Positions 44,127-55,621 of a DNA stretch of 64,000 bases are shown here, piece by piece (the first letter of the stretch is position 1; the number at the start of each line of letters is the position of its first letter). The position numbers and the translations under genes were made by a program. Origin of the DNA: Platanthera guangdongensis (Eukaryota; Streptophyta; Magnoliopsida; Asparagales; Orchidaceae); contig CM077158.1 of the NCBI GenBank assembly GCA_039583875.1, forward strand, positions 124,679,900 to 124,743,899. Reading direction: 5' to 3'. A model generated the notes under the pieces. That model was not told the DNA's origin and searched no databases. It was given only the letters and a program-made list of their open reading frames with translations.

Positions 44127-45699
44127 TTAAATTGTACCTGAGCGAAACAACTCCGGATACTCGTCAAGCATTGTTTGCTCTCGCTCCCAAGAGAGCTCCT
44201 CACGACCGCAATTGTCCCAACGGACCTTGACCATCCTGATCTCTTTATTGCATAGCCGCTTGACCTCCGAGTTCTCAATCCGCACGGGCTTGACTTTTGT
44301 CGTCAACCCACTATCTATCGGCACTTGATCAACCGCGATCACTTGCGAAGGCTCTTGAACCGCCTTCCGAAGCACCGAAATATGGAATGCATCATGTAAA
44401 CCACTTAGATCCACTGAAAGCTTCAACTGATAGGCTGCTTCACCAACCCGCTCCAGAACCTCAAACGGCCCAAGGTACCTCGGGCTTAGCTTTTTCAATC
44501 GCCGCACCCGCGAGACACCCTTGAACGACTTGATCTTTAAGTACACATAGTCGCCCACAGCGAACTCCATATTCCTGTGCTTGGCATTATAGTACTTCGC
44601 TTGCCGGTCCTGAGCGATAAGCAACCTCTCCCGAATGGTACGCACCAACGAAGTAGCATCCTCCACTTCTAATCGCTTATACAACTTTGACTCACCCGTT
44701 TCTAGCCAGGACAACGGCGTGCGACATTTTCTTACATATAGTGCCTCGAAGGGAGCCATTTGAATACTCGCTTGGTAGCTATTGTTGTACGCGAACTCCA
44801 CCAAATAAAGATGGTCTTCCCATTGCTTTCCAAAATCCAAGACACACATGCGAAGCATGTCTTCCATAGTTCTATTGACCCTCTCAGTCTGCCCATCTGT
44901 TTGCGGATGGAAGGCTGTGCTGAATTTTAGCTTTGTTCCCAACATTTGCTGCACAAGCCTCCAATCATTGGACGTGAACCACCAATCTCGGTCACTCACG
45001 ATGCTGCGGGGCACACCGTGAAGCCGTACTATGTTATCCACATACAGTTTTGCTAACTTCTCCACCAGATCATCCTTCCTATGCGGAATGAAATGTGACA
45101 CCTTCGTTAGCCGATCTACGACCACTCAAATGGCGTCGTTCCCCTTTTGCGACCTTGGCAAACCGTGCACAAAGTCCATAGAGATGTCGTCGAATTTCTA
45201 CTCCGAAATAGGCAAGGACTTAAGAAATCCTCCCGGCTTTTGGCACTCTGCCTTCACCAAGGCCCAAGTTTGGCACTTCGCCACGTAGAGCGCCACATCC
45301 TTCTTCAAACCCGGCCACCAGAACAGTTTCTTTACATTGCGGTACATCTTCGTGCTCCCCGGGTGAATTGAGTACTTGGTATGGTGTGCCTCGTACAACA
45401 ATTCCACCCGCAAATTGCCCACACTTGGGACGCATAGACGACTGTCTTTCCAAAGCAATCCATCCTCCATAACGAATTGGGAATTTGACCCATCCAGAGC
45501 CTCTACCATGAACTGCTTCATATGGACATCCATATCCAAAACCTGCCGAATCCGATCAGCCAGGTCATATTGGACTTCAGTCCAATTCAGTACTGCTTCG
45601 GCACTTGATTGCTTATCCACACAAACAATCTCCAATGCCTCCAACTCCTGAACCAACCGCTCATCATGCACCGATAGACAATTGGCTTGAGCTGGGGCC
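44127..45699 (-). pseudogene. Integrase of element D
   Basis: The HHCC finger (YEAHHTKY...CQTWALVK, where the last Cys pair reads C-Q-T-W, so one zinc ligand is lost) is followed by the core [15 protein letters not shown] and DGQTER with all three catalytic acids. Stops at 45198-45200 (TAG, Trp site) and 45126-45128 (TGA, Trp site) break it. From 45125 to 44127 it is one open 332-codon frame that includes the GPF/Y-like [11 protein letters not shown] block and the chromodomain-like tail. Confidence 0.92.
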
Positions 45700-47240
45700 C
45701 GGTGACTCAACGCATCCGCAACCGCATTCCCTTTACCAGGCACGTAGTGGATCTTGAATGTATAGTCCCCCAAGAACTCCATCCATCTACGCTGCCGCAT
45801 ATTCAGATCCTTCTGATCAATCAGATACTTCAGGATCTTGTGATCGGTGTAGATATCAATCTTCACACCGTACAAATAGTGTCTCCACAGCTTCAAGGCA
45901 AAAATCACGGCCGCTAACTCCAAGTCATGGACCGGATAGTTCCTTTCGTGCACTTTTAGCTGTCTCGAGCCATAAGCTATCACACTTCCATGTTGTAGTA
46001 TCACGCAACCCAAACCGCTGCCCGAAGCATCGCTATAAATCTCATAGCCTTCGGTCCCACATGGCGAACTCAGCACCGGAGCCGTGGTCAACCGACATTT
46101 CAACTCCTCAAAAGCTTGTGCGCACTCCGGCGTCCAAACTAACTTCTGCTCCTTCCTCGTCAAAGTAGTGAGAGGTAACGCTATCCGCGAGAAGTTCTCT
46201 ACGAAGCGCCTATAATAGCCGGCAATCCCCAGAAAGCTCCGGACTTCCGCTACCGTAGCAAGCTCAGGCCACTCCCGTATCACAACAATCTTCGCCGGAT
46301 CTACTGCAATACCCTCCCCACTCACTATATGACCAAGGAATGCCACTGAGGATAACCAAAACTCGCACTTCGAGAACTTGACATACAATTGATTCCTCCT
46401 TAGCGTCTCCAAAACCAAATGAAGATGCTTGAAGTGATCTTCCTCACTCTGCGAGTACACCAAAATATCGTCGATGAAGACGATCACAAAATGGTCCAAT
46501 TACTCCCTGAAGGTCATGTTCATCAAATCCATGAACACTGACGGCGCATTAGTTAGCCCAAACAACATAACCGTAAACTCATAATGCCCATATCTCATAC
46601 TAAACACTGTCTTCGGGATATCACTCTCCCTTATTCGCAGCTGATAGTACCCAGACTTGAGATCCAACTTTGAGTACATCGTCGACCCGACCAACTGATC
46701 AAAAAGATCATCGATCCGGGGGATCGGGTACTTGTTCTTCTCCGTCAACTTGTTGAGCTCCCGATAATCAATACATAGCCTCAAGCTTCCATCCTTCTTC
46801 TTAACAAAGAGGACCGACGCGCTCCAAGGCGAAGAACATGGGCGCACATACCCTTGCTCCAACAACTCTTGCAGCTGAACCTTCAGCTCCATCATTTCCT
46901 TAGGCGCTAGCCGATATGGAGAGCATGACACAGGCTTTGCACCTGGTACGAGCTCTATCGTAAAATCTATCTCCCGTTGAGGCGGGGCTCCAGGAAGATC
47001 TCTAGGGAAAATATCAGGGTATTCCGATACCACTGAAATACTATCCAACACGGGCTTTGGCTTTGCAGCCTCCACTAGTGTAAAGAACAGTTCTGCACCG
47101 GCACGAACCGCCTTCACCACCTGAAGAGCAGACATCAATGTCTTGCTCGACCCCTTTAAGCCCGTAAAAGTCATCTCACGACTTGCACCCAGCTTGACTT
47201 CCTTGCGACCGCAGTCAATATAGGCTTGTTGCTCCGAGAG
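45700..47240 (-). pseudogene. RT and RNase H of element D
   Basis: [64 protein letters not shown], then a stop (46500-46502, Tyr site by comparison with B) just before the FIDD catalytic block near 46470. RNase [31 protein letters not shown] and ADALSHR, all catalytic acids present. The tether primer region and thumb are complete. Apart from the TAA at 46500 and the stop at 47241 the frame is open. Confidence 0.92.
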
Positions 47241-47506
47241 CTAGTCCATGCCAAATATAACGTCGAACTCCACCAACGGAAGTAACGACGCCTGCAGATC
47301 AAACTCTTGATTCCCAATGCGAATCTTAACACCGCAGATTCTATCCGCGCGCTTCGAACACCCATTGGGCAACAACACATCCAAATTATCCTTTACCATC
47401 AAAGAAGGGACTCCGATGCGTGATATAAATCCTTCGGACAAGAAGGAGTGTGAAGCTCCTGTATCAAAGAGTGCTCTTGCCGGATTTTCACAAATAAAAA
47501 AAAATC
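47241..47506 (-). pseudogene. Aspartic protease of element D
   Basis: The active site LFDTGASHSFLS is intact. The frame closes at TAG 47241-47243 inside GMD(W)LSEQ, a Trp codon in A. The lead-in ICENPARA starts just after the candidate intron. Confidence 0.9.
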
Positions 47507-47582
47507 TTAAACAAGCAGTGGTAAGGTAACATGTGCATAACAAGCATTTAAATAAATTAACTTGCTATAAATTAAACCGTAC
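47507..47582 (-). other. Candidate 76-nt intron between gag and protease (element D)
   Basis: The donor is CAG|GTACGG after DVVTG. The acceptor position reads TTTAA|GA, where A has TTTAG|GA, so the AG has been lost by a G-to-A change. Net length is one base more than in A, so the two exons would be out of frame unless the segment is removed. Confidence 0.5.
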
Positions 47583-47663
47583 CTGTCACCACATCGACCT
47601 GTTTGATGGCCTCCAATTGGCCAAGATTGTATACCCTCGGTTGGGCCGGAGCATAATGGGACA
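47583..47663 (-). pseudogene. Gag tail of element D
   Basis: The last 27 codons (HYAPAQPRVYNLGQLEAIKQVDVVTG) are cut off from the rest of gag by the solo LTR and continue its frame. They match A's tail, where the Leu codon of LGQLEA is TAG. Confidence 0.85.
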
Positions 47664-47668
47664 CGGTT

Positions 47669-49963
47669 TATAACGCCCCGAAACTCAAAAGAGCGACGGG
47701 AGACGTTTTGGGCCAGTTTTGGGTTCTGGCACGAGGCACACGGACTGGGACACGGGCGTGTCCCAGGGCGTATCAGGCTTGTGTCGACACTCAGCCGGCG
47801 AAGTCGATATTTTGTGCTCGACGAAGTGTCGAGACAGGACACACGGCCTGAGACACGGGCGTGTCTCAGGGCATGTCGAGCCCGTGTCGACACTCAGCCT
47901 GCGAAGTCGACACTCTGCGTTCGACAAAGTGTCAAGACATGGAACACGGCCTGCGATACGGGCGTGTCGCAGGGCGTGTGGACTCGTGTCGACACTCGTC
48001 TCGGGGAGTCGACGAATTTTGCTCGACGATGTGTCGAGACAAGGCACACGGCCTAGGACACGGGCATGTCCAAGGCCGTGTCATAAGGTCAATGAACTTT
48101 GCTCGACGAAGTGTCGAGTGTCGAGACCGTGAACACGGCCTGGAGCCCAGGCGTGTTCGAGTGGACACGGGTTAGGACACGGGCATGTCCTAGAACCCGT
48201 GTAGTTCTCGGGTTATTTCCGGGATAAATCGATGGGGGTACACGGCCGGCCACACGGCCGTGTCAGGTGGAACACGGGCGTGTCAGGTCAAACACGGGCG
48301 TGTTCGATGCCCGTGTGTTGTTCCAGGCGCGCGATTTTGACGGCGATTGAGGCACACGACCCTGGACATGGGCGTGTGACAGGCCGTGTTCGGTCCAGAT
48401 TGGACATTTCAGTCCCGAATCAAAGCCGTTCATTTCTTTAATTGGTGATCCAATGGCTGGGGGTTGTTCCTGATGGGATATACCCGAGATTGGGCCTTAG
48501 AAACCCTCACTTTTACATGAGTGGTTATCTTTCTAAAGCTTAGAGAGAGAGGAGAGCCAAGGAAGGAAGAAGAAGCTAGATCCGGCCATTAGAGGAGCTT
48601 CGAAGCTCCAAATCGCGAGCCGACTTCGGATCCATGGAGGCGAAGAGAGTGCGGTACTTTTCATCCGCTTACTTTTCCATGGCGCCAAAGAGAAGCGCTA
48701 GGGTAACGATCCTCTTCTTGAGCATGTGAAGCTCTCCTTCTTTGCATAGGAAGCCCGCTCTCGCGAGTTTGCGGTGAGTTGGAGGCGTTCCTTCGGGTAG
48801 ATATGTAAAGTCCCCGTTGTTTAGAGTCCGTATTCGAGAACGGACATAGGCATGATGTGTGAAGCCTACCTAGACATGTTGGTCTGGATCGGTGATGTTG
48901 CATTGCATAAATGCCGGAGAAGACTCCGCGCGATTGGTTGCTTTTCGGGTTTTCTACGTGGTAGATTGCAACAGGGAGCCTTGGGGATTAACCCAAAGGT
49001 GCACCCGGAAAACTGGGCGGATGCGTGATCTTGCCAACTTGTGGGCCTAGGAGCCAACTTGTACATAACTGGGTTATGTAATATTGTACGTTCGATTCAC
49101 GGGCTTCGGGGAAACTTAACTCGTGCCGATGATATTTAAGTGTCGTGGCAAGTGAGCAACGGGTTGAGTGGGAACCGTTCCTGCTTTATGCCGAGGGCAT
49201 AGAGGTCGGGTCTTGCTGTCGATGACATTAAAGTGTCGTGACATAGGCTGTTGATGACATTAAAGTGTCGTAACATCTGCCTAAAAGACCAATTTGCTCA
49301 CGGGATATTGCCGTCCTGGAGATGGTGGTGAGTTAGCGGCTTATACTACGATCACCGAGAATGTGCCCGGAGAGCACGGGGCGTGTGGCCATGCGTGCCA
49401 ATGCCTGTGATGCAATGAGTTGATATATTGCTCGCTTATGCTAATGAAATGCAGGGAAGGAGCATCGCCGCCCCGAGTTGGGGGCGGGATCGTTATAATT
49501 TGGTCAGCATTGCTGACCGTTGCCTTTATTTGCCACCGTGCGGTGGTTTTGTTGCTTGCAGGTGCTGCTGGACCAAGCGGTCAATAGCGGGCTAAAGCCC
49601 AAATTGCGAAGCCGACCCTCGAAGGCCTAATTGGAGTGTTTACTGCTTTTACTCATGTATGACCGGCCTGCGTGCCGTGGTTTGTAAAACATGTAATATT
49701 GAAGTAAACCATTTTGTAAGGCCTTAAGGCTTGTACTCGTGTATGTACGACATTCCTATTTTGTATTAGTGGACATTCATGCTTTTGTGCTGGGTTCCTT
49801 ATTGCAACTTATATAAACTACTTCCGCTAGAATGCTCTGTGTAGGACGTTGGATTGGTTGGATGGTTTCCAATGAGTAACCACCCGGTCTGTCTGTGGTA
49901 TATGGCGTCGGGCCCCGGCCGGACCTACTGCTATATGCTATGTGACGGATAGGGGGTGTTACA
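47669..49963 (+). repeat. Solo LTR of the A/D family inside D gag
   Basis: 2295 bp from TATAACGCCCC (TG changed to TA) to GGGTGTTACA, in the opposite orientation to D. It is flanked by the perfect TSD CGGTT (47664-47668 and 49964-49968), with no internal region and no second LTR. Solo LTRs arise when the two LTRs of an inserted element recombine. It carries the palindrome array (47740-48390) and a hairpin at 49502-49518. Confidence 0.93.
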
Positions 49964-51029
49964 CGGTTGACTCCACCGCCTTGCCCTTCTCTTCGTAAGT
50001 TGCTCCCGGCTTCCTTTCGGACTTGGGACGTCCTCTCCAACAATCGCGGGCAAAGTGCCCTGACTTTCCACAAGTAAAACATACACCCGGGGTACGACCC
50101 GTAGTCTCCCCAGAAGCACCAGAAGAGGGAGCTGGACCCGAAGTCCTATGCTTCTTGTGGAATCTTCGATAGCCGGACTTTGAAGTAGTCGGCACCTTGA
50201 ACTCAGATTTCTTATCACCCAAGCTTTTCTTTGCTTGTACATTCTTCATGTCCTTCTCCAAGGACCGGGCCGTGTTGACCAAGGTCAAGAAACCCTGCGT
50301 CATCGGCCCTGAGAGTAGTAGCCTCAAATCATCTCTCAGCCCTTCGTAGAATCGATTCGTCTTGCGCTCCTCATCCGCAATGGTGGAGCTAGCATATCGA
50401 CTCAAACGAGTAAACTCGTGGAGATATTCATCCACGCTACTGTCTTATTGAACCAATTTCAGGAACTCATTCTCCAACGCTATCCTTTGCGCCGAAGGGA
50501 GGTATCTTGCCAAGAACAGTCCTGAGAAATCTTCCATCGGGACGTATGTAAGTTGTCTACCTCTCAAATGATGCAGCTCCAATCCTTCCCACCACAATCT
50601 CGCTTCACCGTCTAGAAAGAACGTAGCAATGGTGGTCATTTGCCACTCCTCCGTCTCTGTTGTTGTCATGACTCTCTTCACCCTAGAGAGCCAGTCTTCA
50701 GCTTGAGATGGGGTTCCCAACCCCGAGAATACCGGAGGATTAAAGCTCATGACATGCTTGAGCTGTCTCTTGGTTGCCCTCCTTGGAACCAACGGCTCCA
50801 TTACCACCTGTTCCACTCTCCTCGGCTCAACCTCTAGAAGAGGTTCCTGCTCCATCGCAGGAGCGGGCTGCTGCATTTGCCTTGCAGGCTTTGCATTAAT
50901 CATCGCCAATACTGTTTCGGCCACCAATCGTATGGTCTCAGCCGATGGAGGTGTTGCAGGAGCAACATCCGGTGCACTGCTAGCCTTAGAAACTCGACGT
51001 TTCGACGGTCCAGCACCACTTTTGGTCAC
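49964..51029 (-). pseudogene. gag: Gag of element D, main part
   Basis: It opens with GTG after CTATAG, as in A. The Retrotrans_gag blocks WLSRVKRV, ARLWWEG, LARYLPSAQRIALENEF, DEYLHEFTRL and FYEGLRDDLR are followed by a basic linker and an intact CCHC knuckle CFTCGKSGHFARDCW. A single stop (TAA near 50442-50444) interrupts it between KLVQ and SSVDEY, where A reads through with a short KGE insertion. It would form the particle shell. Confidence 0.9.
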
Positions 51030-51239
51030 CTATAGTGGTACAAAACATCGTTAAGCGACCAAATAAAATTGCAAACAACAATTATAGGAACACGCAGGTT
51101 CCCCAAACATGTGTATTTTCATTCCTAAGTGGACATACATGGGTTCTTTTACTGTTATAACGATGACGCACACACATGTGCTCAACACCCCTTAAAACGA
51201 ATTCGTCCACGAATTCATGTGAAGCCCGACCAAAACCTG

Positions 51240-51251
51240 GCTCTGATACCA
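51240..51251 (-). other. Primer binding site of element D (initiator tRNA-Met type)
   Basis: The minus strand has TGGTATCAGAGC, the full plant consensus, three bases inside the LTR. Confidence 0.92.
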
Positions 51252-51254
51252 AAT

Positions 51255-53566
51255 TGTAACACCCCCTATCCGTCGCATAGCATATAGCAGTAGGTCCGGC
51301 TGGGGCCCGATGCCATATACCACAGACAGACCGGGTGGTTACTCAATGGAAACCATCCAACCAATCATAACGTCCTACACAGAGCATTCTAGCGGAAGCA
51401 GTTTAAGTTGCAATAAAGAACCCAGCACAAAGAGCACGAATGTCCACTACTACACCAAATAGGAATGTCGTATATACATGAGTACATGCCTTAAGGCCTT
51501 ACAAAATGTTTTACTTCAATATTACATGTTTTACAAACCACGGCACGCAGGCCGGTCATACATGAGTAAAAGCCGTAAACACTCCAATTAGGCCTTCGAG
51601 TGCCGGCTTCGCAATTTGGGCTTTAGCCCGCTATTAACCGCTTGGTCCAGCAACACCTGCAAGCAACAAAACCACCGCATGGTGGCAAACAAAGGGCAAC
51701 GGTCAGCAATGCTGACCAAATTATAACGATCCCTCCCCCAACTTGGGGCGGCAATGCTCCTTCCCTGCACTTATTAGCACAACCAAGAAGTATATCAATA
51801 TACATTGCATCACAGGCGTTGGTTCGCACGGCCACACACCCCGTTCTCTCATGGCACATTTTCAGTGAACCGGCCAATGTCCCATCAATTAAAGCCATAG
51901 ACATTCCGGACTCACCACCGCCAATTCGACGGCCAAACCTATGTGCATTTTGTCTTCTTGGTATGGGTCACGTTAATTTAAGCCATAGACCGCCGAAGAC
52001 CCTCATCTATGCCAATGGCAAGTGCCACGTACCCTTAGGTCTCTTTAAACGAACGACATAGAACGGGTACAGTTCCATCTAACCCGTGTTCACATCGCAA
52101 CGACAATTTAAGCCATATGCACGGGTCAAACTTCTCCCGAGTCCCGTTTCCGTCACACATTTCACATAACCCGGTTATGTTCAAGTTGGCTCTCAGGCCT
52201 CCAAGTTGGCAAGATCACGCATCCGCCCAGTTTTCCGGGTGCACCTTTGGGTTAATCCCCAAGGCTCCCTGTTGCAATCTACCACGTAGAAAACCCGAAA
52301 AACAAACAATCGCACGGTGTCTTCTCCGGCATTTATGCAATGCAACATCACCGATCTAGACCAACATGTCCGGGTAGGCTTCACACATCATGCCTATGTC
52401 CGTTATCGTCTACAGACTCTAAACAATGGGGACTTTACATATCTACCCGAAGGAACGCCTCCAACTCACCGCAAACTCGCGAGAGCGGGCTTCCTATGTA
52501 AAGAAGGAGAGCTTCACATGCTCAAGAAGAGAATCGTTACCCTAGAGTTCTTCCTCGGCGCCATGGGAATGTAAGCGGATGAAAAGCACCGCACTCTCTT
52601 TGCCTCCGTAGATCCGAAGTCGGCTCGCGATTTGGAGCTTCGAAGCTCTTCCAATGGCCGGATCTAAGCTCCTTCTTCTTCCTTTGCTCTCCTCTCTCTC
52701 TTGACTTAGAAAGAGAACCACTCAAGTAAAAGTGAGGGTTTCAAAGGTCCAATCCCGGGTATATCCCATCAGGAACAACCCACGGCCGTTGGATCCCAAA
52801 TTAAATAAACGAACGGCCTCGATTCGGGCCTGAAATGCACAATCTGGACCGAACACCGCCTGACACACGCCCGTGTCTATGGCCGTGTCCCTCATTCACC
52901 GTCAAAATCGACGCGCCTGGAACAACACACGGGCATCCAACACGACCGTGTTCGACCTGACACGCCCGTGTTCCAATTGACACGGCCGTGTGGTCGGCCG
53001 TGTGCCTCCATCGACACAGCCCGAAAACAACCCGACACTCACACGGGTATTGGACACGCCCGTGTCCTAACTCGTGTCTACTCGAACACGCCTGGGCTCC
53101 AGGCCATGTTCACTGTCTCGACAGTTTGTCCAGTGAAGTTCGTCGACTGCCTGACACGGCCTTGGACACGCCCATGTCCTAGGCCGTGTGCCTTGTCTCG
53201 ACACTTCGTCGAGCGAAAATCGTCGACTTCCCCGGCCGATAGTCGACACGGGCTCGGCACGCCCTGAGACACTCCCGTGTCTCAGTCCGTGTGCCCCGTC
53301 TCGACACTTTGTCGAGCAAAATTTGTCGACACCCCGGGACGATCGTCGACACAAACTCGACACGCCCTGAGACACGCCCGTGTCTCAGGCCGTGTTCTCT
53401 GCTCGACGATCGTCGACTCCAAAATCGTCGACCTCTCGACCAAATCGTCGACTCCAGCCTGACACGCCCTGGGACACGCCTGTGTCCCAGGCCGTGTGCC
53501 TACTGCCAGATTCCAAATCTGGCCCAAAACGTCCCCCGCCCCTCCTTTGAGTTTCGGGGCGTTACA
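51255..53566 (-). repeat. 5' LTR of element D
   Basis: 2312 bp, closely matching the 3' LTR. Palindrome array at 52850-53500, with a perfect unit at 53367-53388; hairpin at 51701-51717. Confidence 0.95.
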
Positions 53567-53571
53567 CAAGT

Positions 53572-54301
53572 ACAGCGAGAAAAGTCATCAATGAACGTAA
53601 CAATGTAAGAACTACCCCGCCCAATGGTAAGGGTAGGAGCAGGACCCCAAATGTCAGAGTGAACAAGATCAAATGGACGGGTAGATCCACGATCTTGCTT
53701 TGGTGGAAAGGAAGAGCGGTGATGCTTGCCAAGTTGACATGCGTCACAATTAAGAGGAGGATGTTGGGAAGGGAGGTAGGGGAGAAGTTGGCAAAAAAGG
53801 CGAGGGGGGTGGGGCATGACCAAGGCGAAGATGCCATTGGAGAAGATCTGTAGAGGAGGAGGATAAGGTAGAGAGAGCAGAGACGTTGTCGAGGAAGTAG
53901 AGGCCGCCACTCTCAGTCCCAGTAGCAATCGTCCGTTGGGAGGCCGGATCCTGAAAAGAACAAGAGGTAGGAGTGAATGTGACGGAGCACTATAGTTGCT
54001 TGTATAAAGAGGTAACAGATAATAAATCGCAAGGAAACTTGGGCACATAGAGGGTATCGGCAAGGCAGAGAGACGGAGTGACTTGAACCATGCCCGTCCC
54101 ATTGACCGGGTAGGAAGAACCATCCGGAACTATGACAGGGGGAAACCGATCATGTGTGTCTAGATGAGAGAAACATTGAGGATTGCCTGTCATATGATTT
54201 GTAGCACCAGAATCGATCAACCATCTTCCGTGAGTAACAGTGTGGGCACTACCAGAAGAGAGGACCACCGAGGCGGACGGCTTGGAGGAAGTGGAATCCA
54301 T
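53572..54301 (-). pseudogene. Protease and integrase N-terminus of element C
   Basis: The ATG at 54299-54301 opens a frame that reaches the copia protease active site LIDSGATNHMTG within 50 codons, then VTPSLCLADTLYVPKFPCDLLSV. A frame change near 53990-54120 leads to the pre-integrase finger (CDACQLGKH) and the first integrase Asp (HSDIWGPAP), ending FIDDFSRCT at the D insertion. The normal gag domain upstream is absent. Confidence 0.88.
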
Positions 54302-54740
54302 TGAAGAGAGACGGCGAGAGAACAACAATCCACGACGGCTAACACAAGTCACAAGCCGGGCGGACAGAAGCAGGCGCGCAGCGAGGAAGGCCGCAGCGCT
54401 CAGAGAACAAATTTGCAGCGGTCACGGTGACAACACACCAGCGGCCACGACAGAGAAGCAGAGCAAAGCAGGGAAGGAAGGCGAGCGGCCCGAGGAAGGC
54501 CGTGCGGGAAGGAGAGGAACAAGTCGTACGAACAGGGCAGCGGTTAGAGGAAGATACAAACCGCGAAAACAGGTAGCGGAAAGCAGAATCAAGCCATGAG
54601 AACAGGGCACGGAAAGGGACAAGCCGCGCGAATAGTGCAATGGTCAGAGCAGGACCCAGGCCGCGAAGACAGGTCGCTGACTGAAGAAACAGGCCGCGAG
54701 AGCAAAGAGCGCACACACAATCAGGAGGAAAGGACCGAGT
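54302..54740 (-). other. GC-rich leader of element C in place of gag
   Basis: 440 bp of short imperfect GCGGCCTG...CTGTTC-like repeats. The open minus-strand frame here is Arg/Cys/Leu-rich and shows no gag domain. Confidence 0.6.
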
Positions 54741-54752
54741 CCTCTGATACCA
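54741..54752 (-). other. Primer binding site of element C (initiator tRNA-Met type)
   Basis: The minus strand has TGGTATCAGAGG directly after the 5' LTR end. Confidence 0.88.
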
Positions 54753-55164
54753 TGTGCGAACAGAAAAATACAAACCGGAAAGTGGAGTAATGTAAACTTT
54801 TTTATTCCCAAAAGGTATCTATTACAAAGGTATGACCTCCCTTATATAGAATGGAGGAGAGAAGAGAGAATACAAATAAGAGATGTGGGACTAAAAATTT
54901 ACAGGACACGAGCGGACTATACAGACACAAACCGTACAAGCCGCGCGGTTAGACAGAAGGGCTAACCGCTCGGCTACTACCAGAGAGAGAGAGATCGCCA
55001 TGGGAGACCGCTAAATCGCCCGGTCTCCAAGTCGCCAGAGACAAACCGCTAGACCGCTTGGACCTCAGACAGCAACACACAACAACAAAACCGCTGAAGG
55101 GTAACTGCAAAACCGCGCGGTCATCAACCCGCCAAGCCAGACCGCCCAGTCACCAACTTCAATA
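54753..55164 (-). repeat. 5' LTR of element C
   Basis: 412 bp. It matches the 3' LTR with scattered differences and lacks a few bases near 55140. TATATAAG at 54841-54848 (minus). Confidence 0.92.
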
Positions 55165-55621
55165 GGTGCCAACTTTTTAACGGTGCCAGATGGCAAGCGT
55201 TCGGGAACTAACCAGACTAGGACCAAATCGCCGACTTTAAAGTGCGACACCCTCCTATGTAGATTAGCGTGCGTTTGATAAGACTTGTATTGAGCAGTCA
55301 AGGTATCTTGTATACGTGCATGGAGGTCATGAATATGTTCGGCGAAGGATTGTGCAAACTGACTTGTCTTGTATGTTGGGGGCAACAGAACCAAGTCAAG
55401 AGGCACATGGGCCTTGTACCCGTGAACAATCTCGTTTGGAGACAGATCGGTGGACCGATTTTTGGAATTATTATAGGCCAACTGGGAGTGGGGAAGAAGA
55501 AGATCCCACGTACCTTTGTGATCGCTCACTAGGCATCTAAGAAGGCTTCCTAGGCTCCGATTGACCACTTCCATTTTCCCATCGGTCTGAGGGTGATAGG
55601 CGGAGGAAAATAATAACTTGG
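55165..55621 (-). pseudogene. Integrase core end of element F (between C and G)
   Basis: Continues the core left at 61493: SSAYHPQTDGKMEVVNRSL holds the catalytic Glu region, then LLRCLVSDHKGTWD, QLAYNNSKNRST and the GDLVLVWLVPERLPSG block that opens the C-terminal domain. The frame is open and continues at 38830. The Glu of QTE-VNRS is present as MEVVNRS. Confidence 0.9.

Larger units (their letters stand above)
41753..53566 (-). mobile_element. Ty3/gypsy element D (same family as A), inserted in C, holding a solo LTR
   Basis: LTRs of 2310 and 2312 bp, intact PBS, PPT, gag, protease, RT, RNase H and integrase. The TSD is CAAGT on both sides (41748-41752, 53567-53571), a perfect match. It is the best preserved gypsy copy here: zinc knuckle, protease, RT, RNase H and integrase motifs are kept, and only point stops and the solo-LTR insertion break it. 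Confidence 0.95.
38836..55164 (-). mobile_element. Ty1/copia element C, gag-less, inserted in F and interrupted by D
   Basis: LTRs of 418 and 412 bp, a PBS, a PPT and copia protease, integrase, RT and RNase H. Flanks are GGTGT (38831-38835) and GGTGC (55165-55169), a TSD with one mismatch. F's integrase frame resumes on both sides. Element D occupies 41753-53566 within C's integrase. Only about 440 bp lie between PBS and protease, so gag is missing. Confidence 0.92.
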
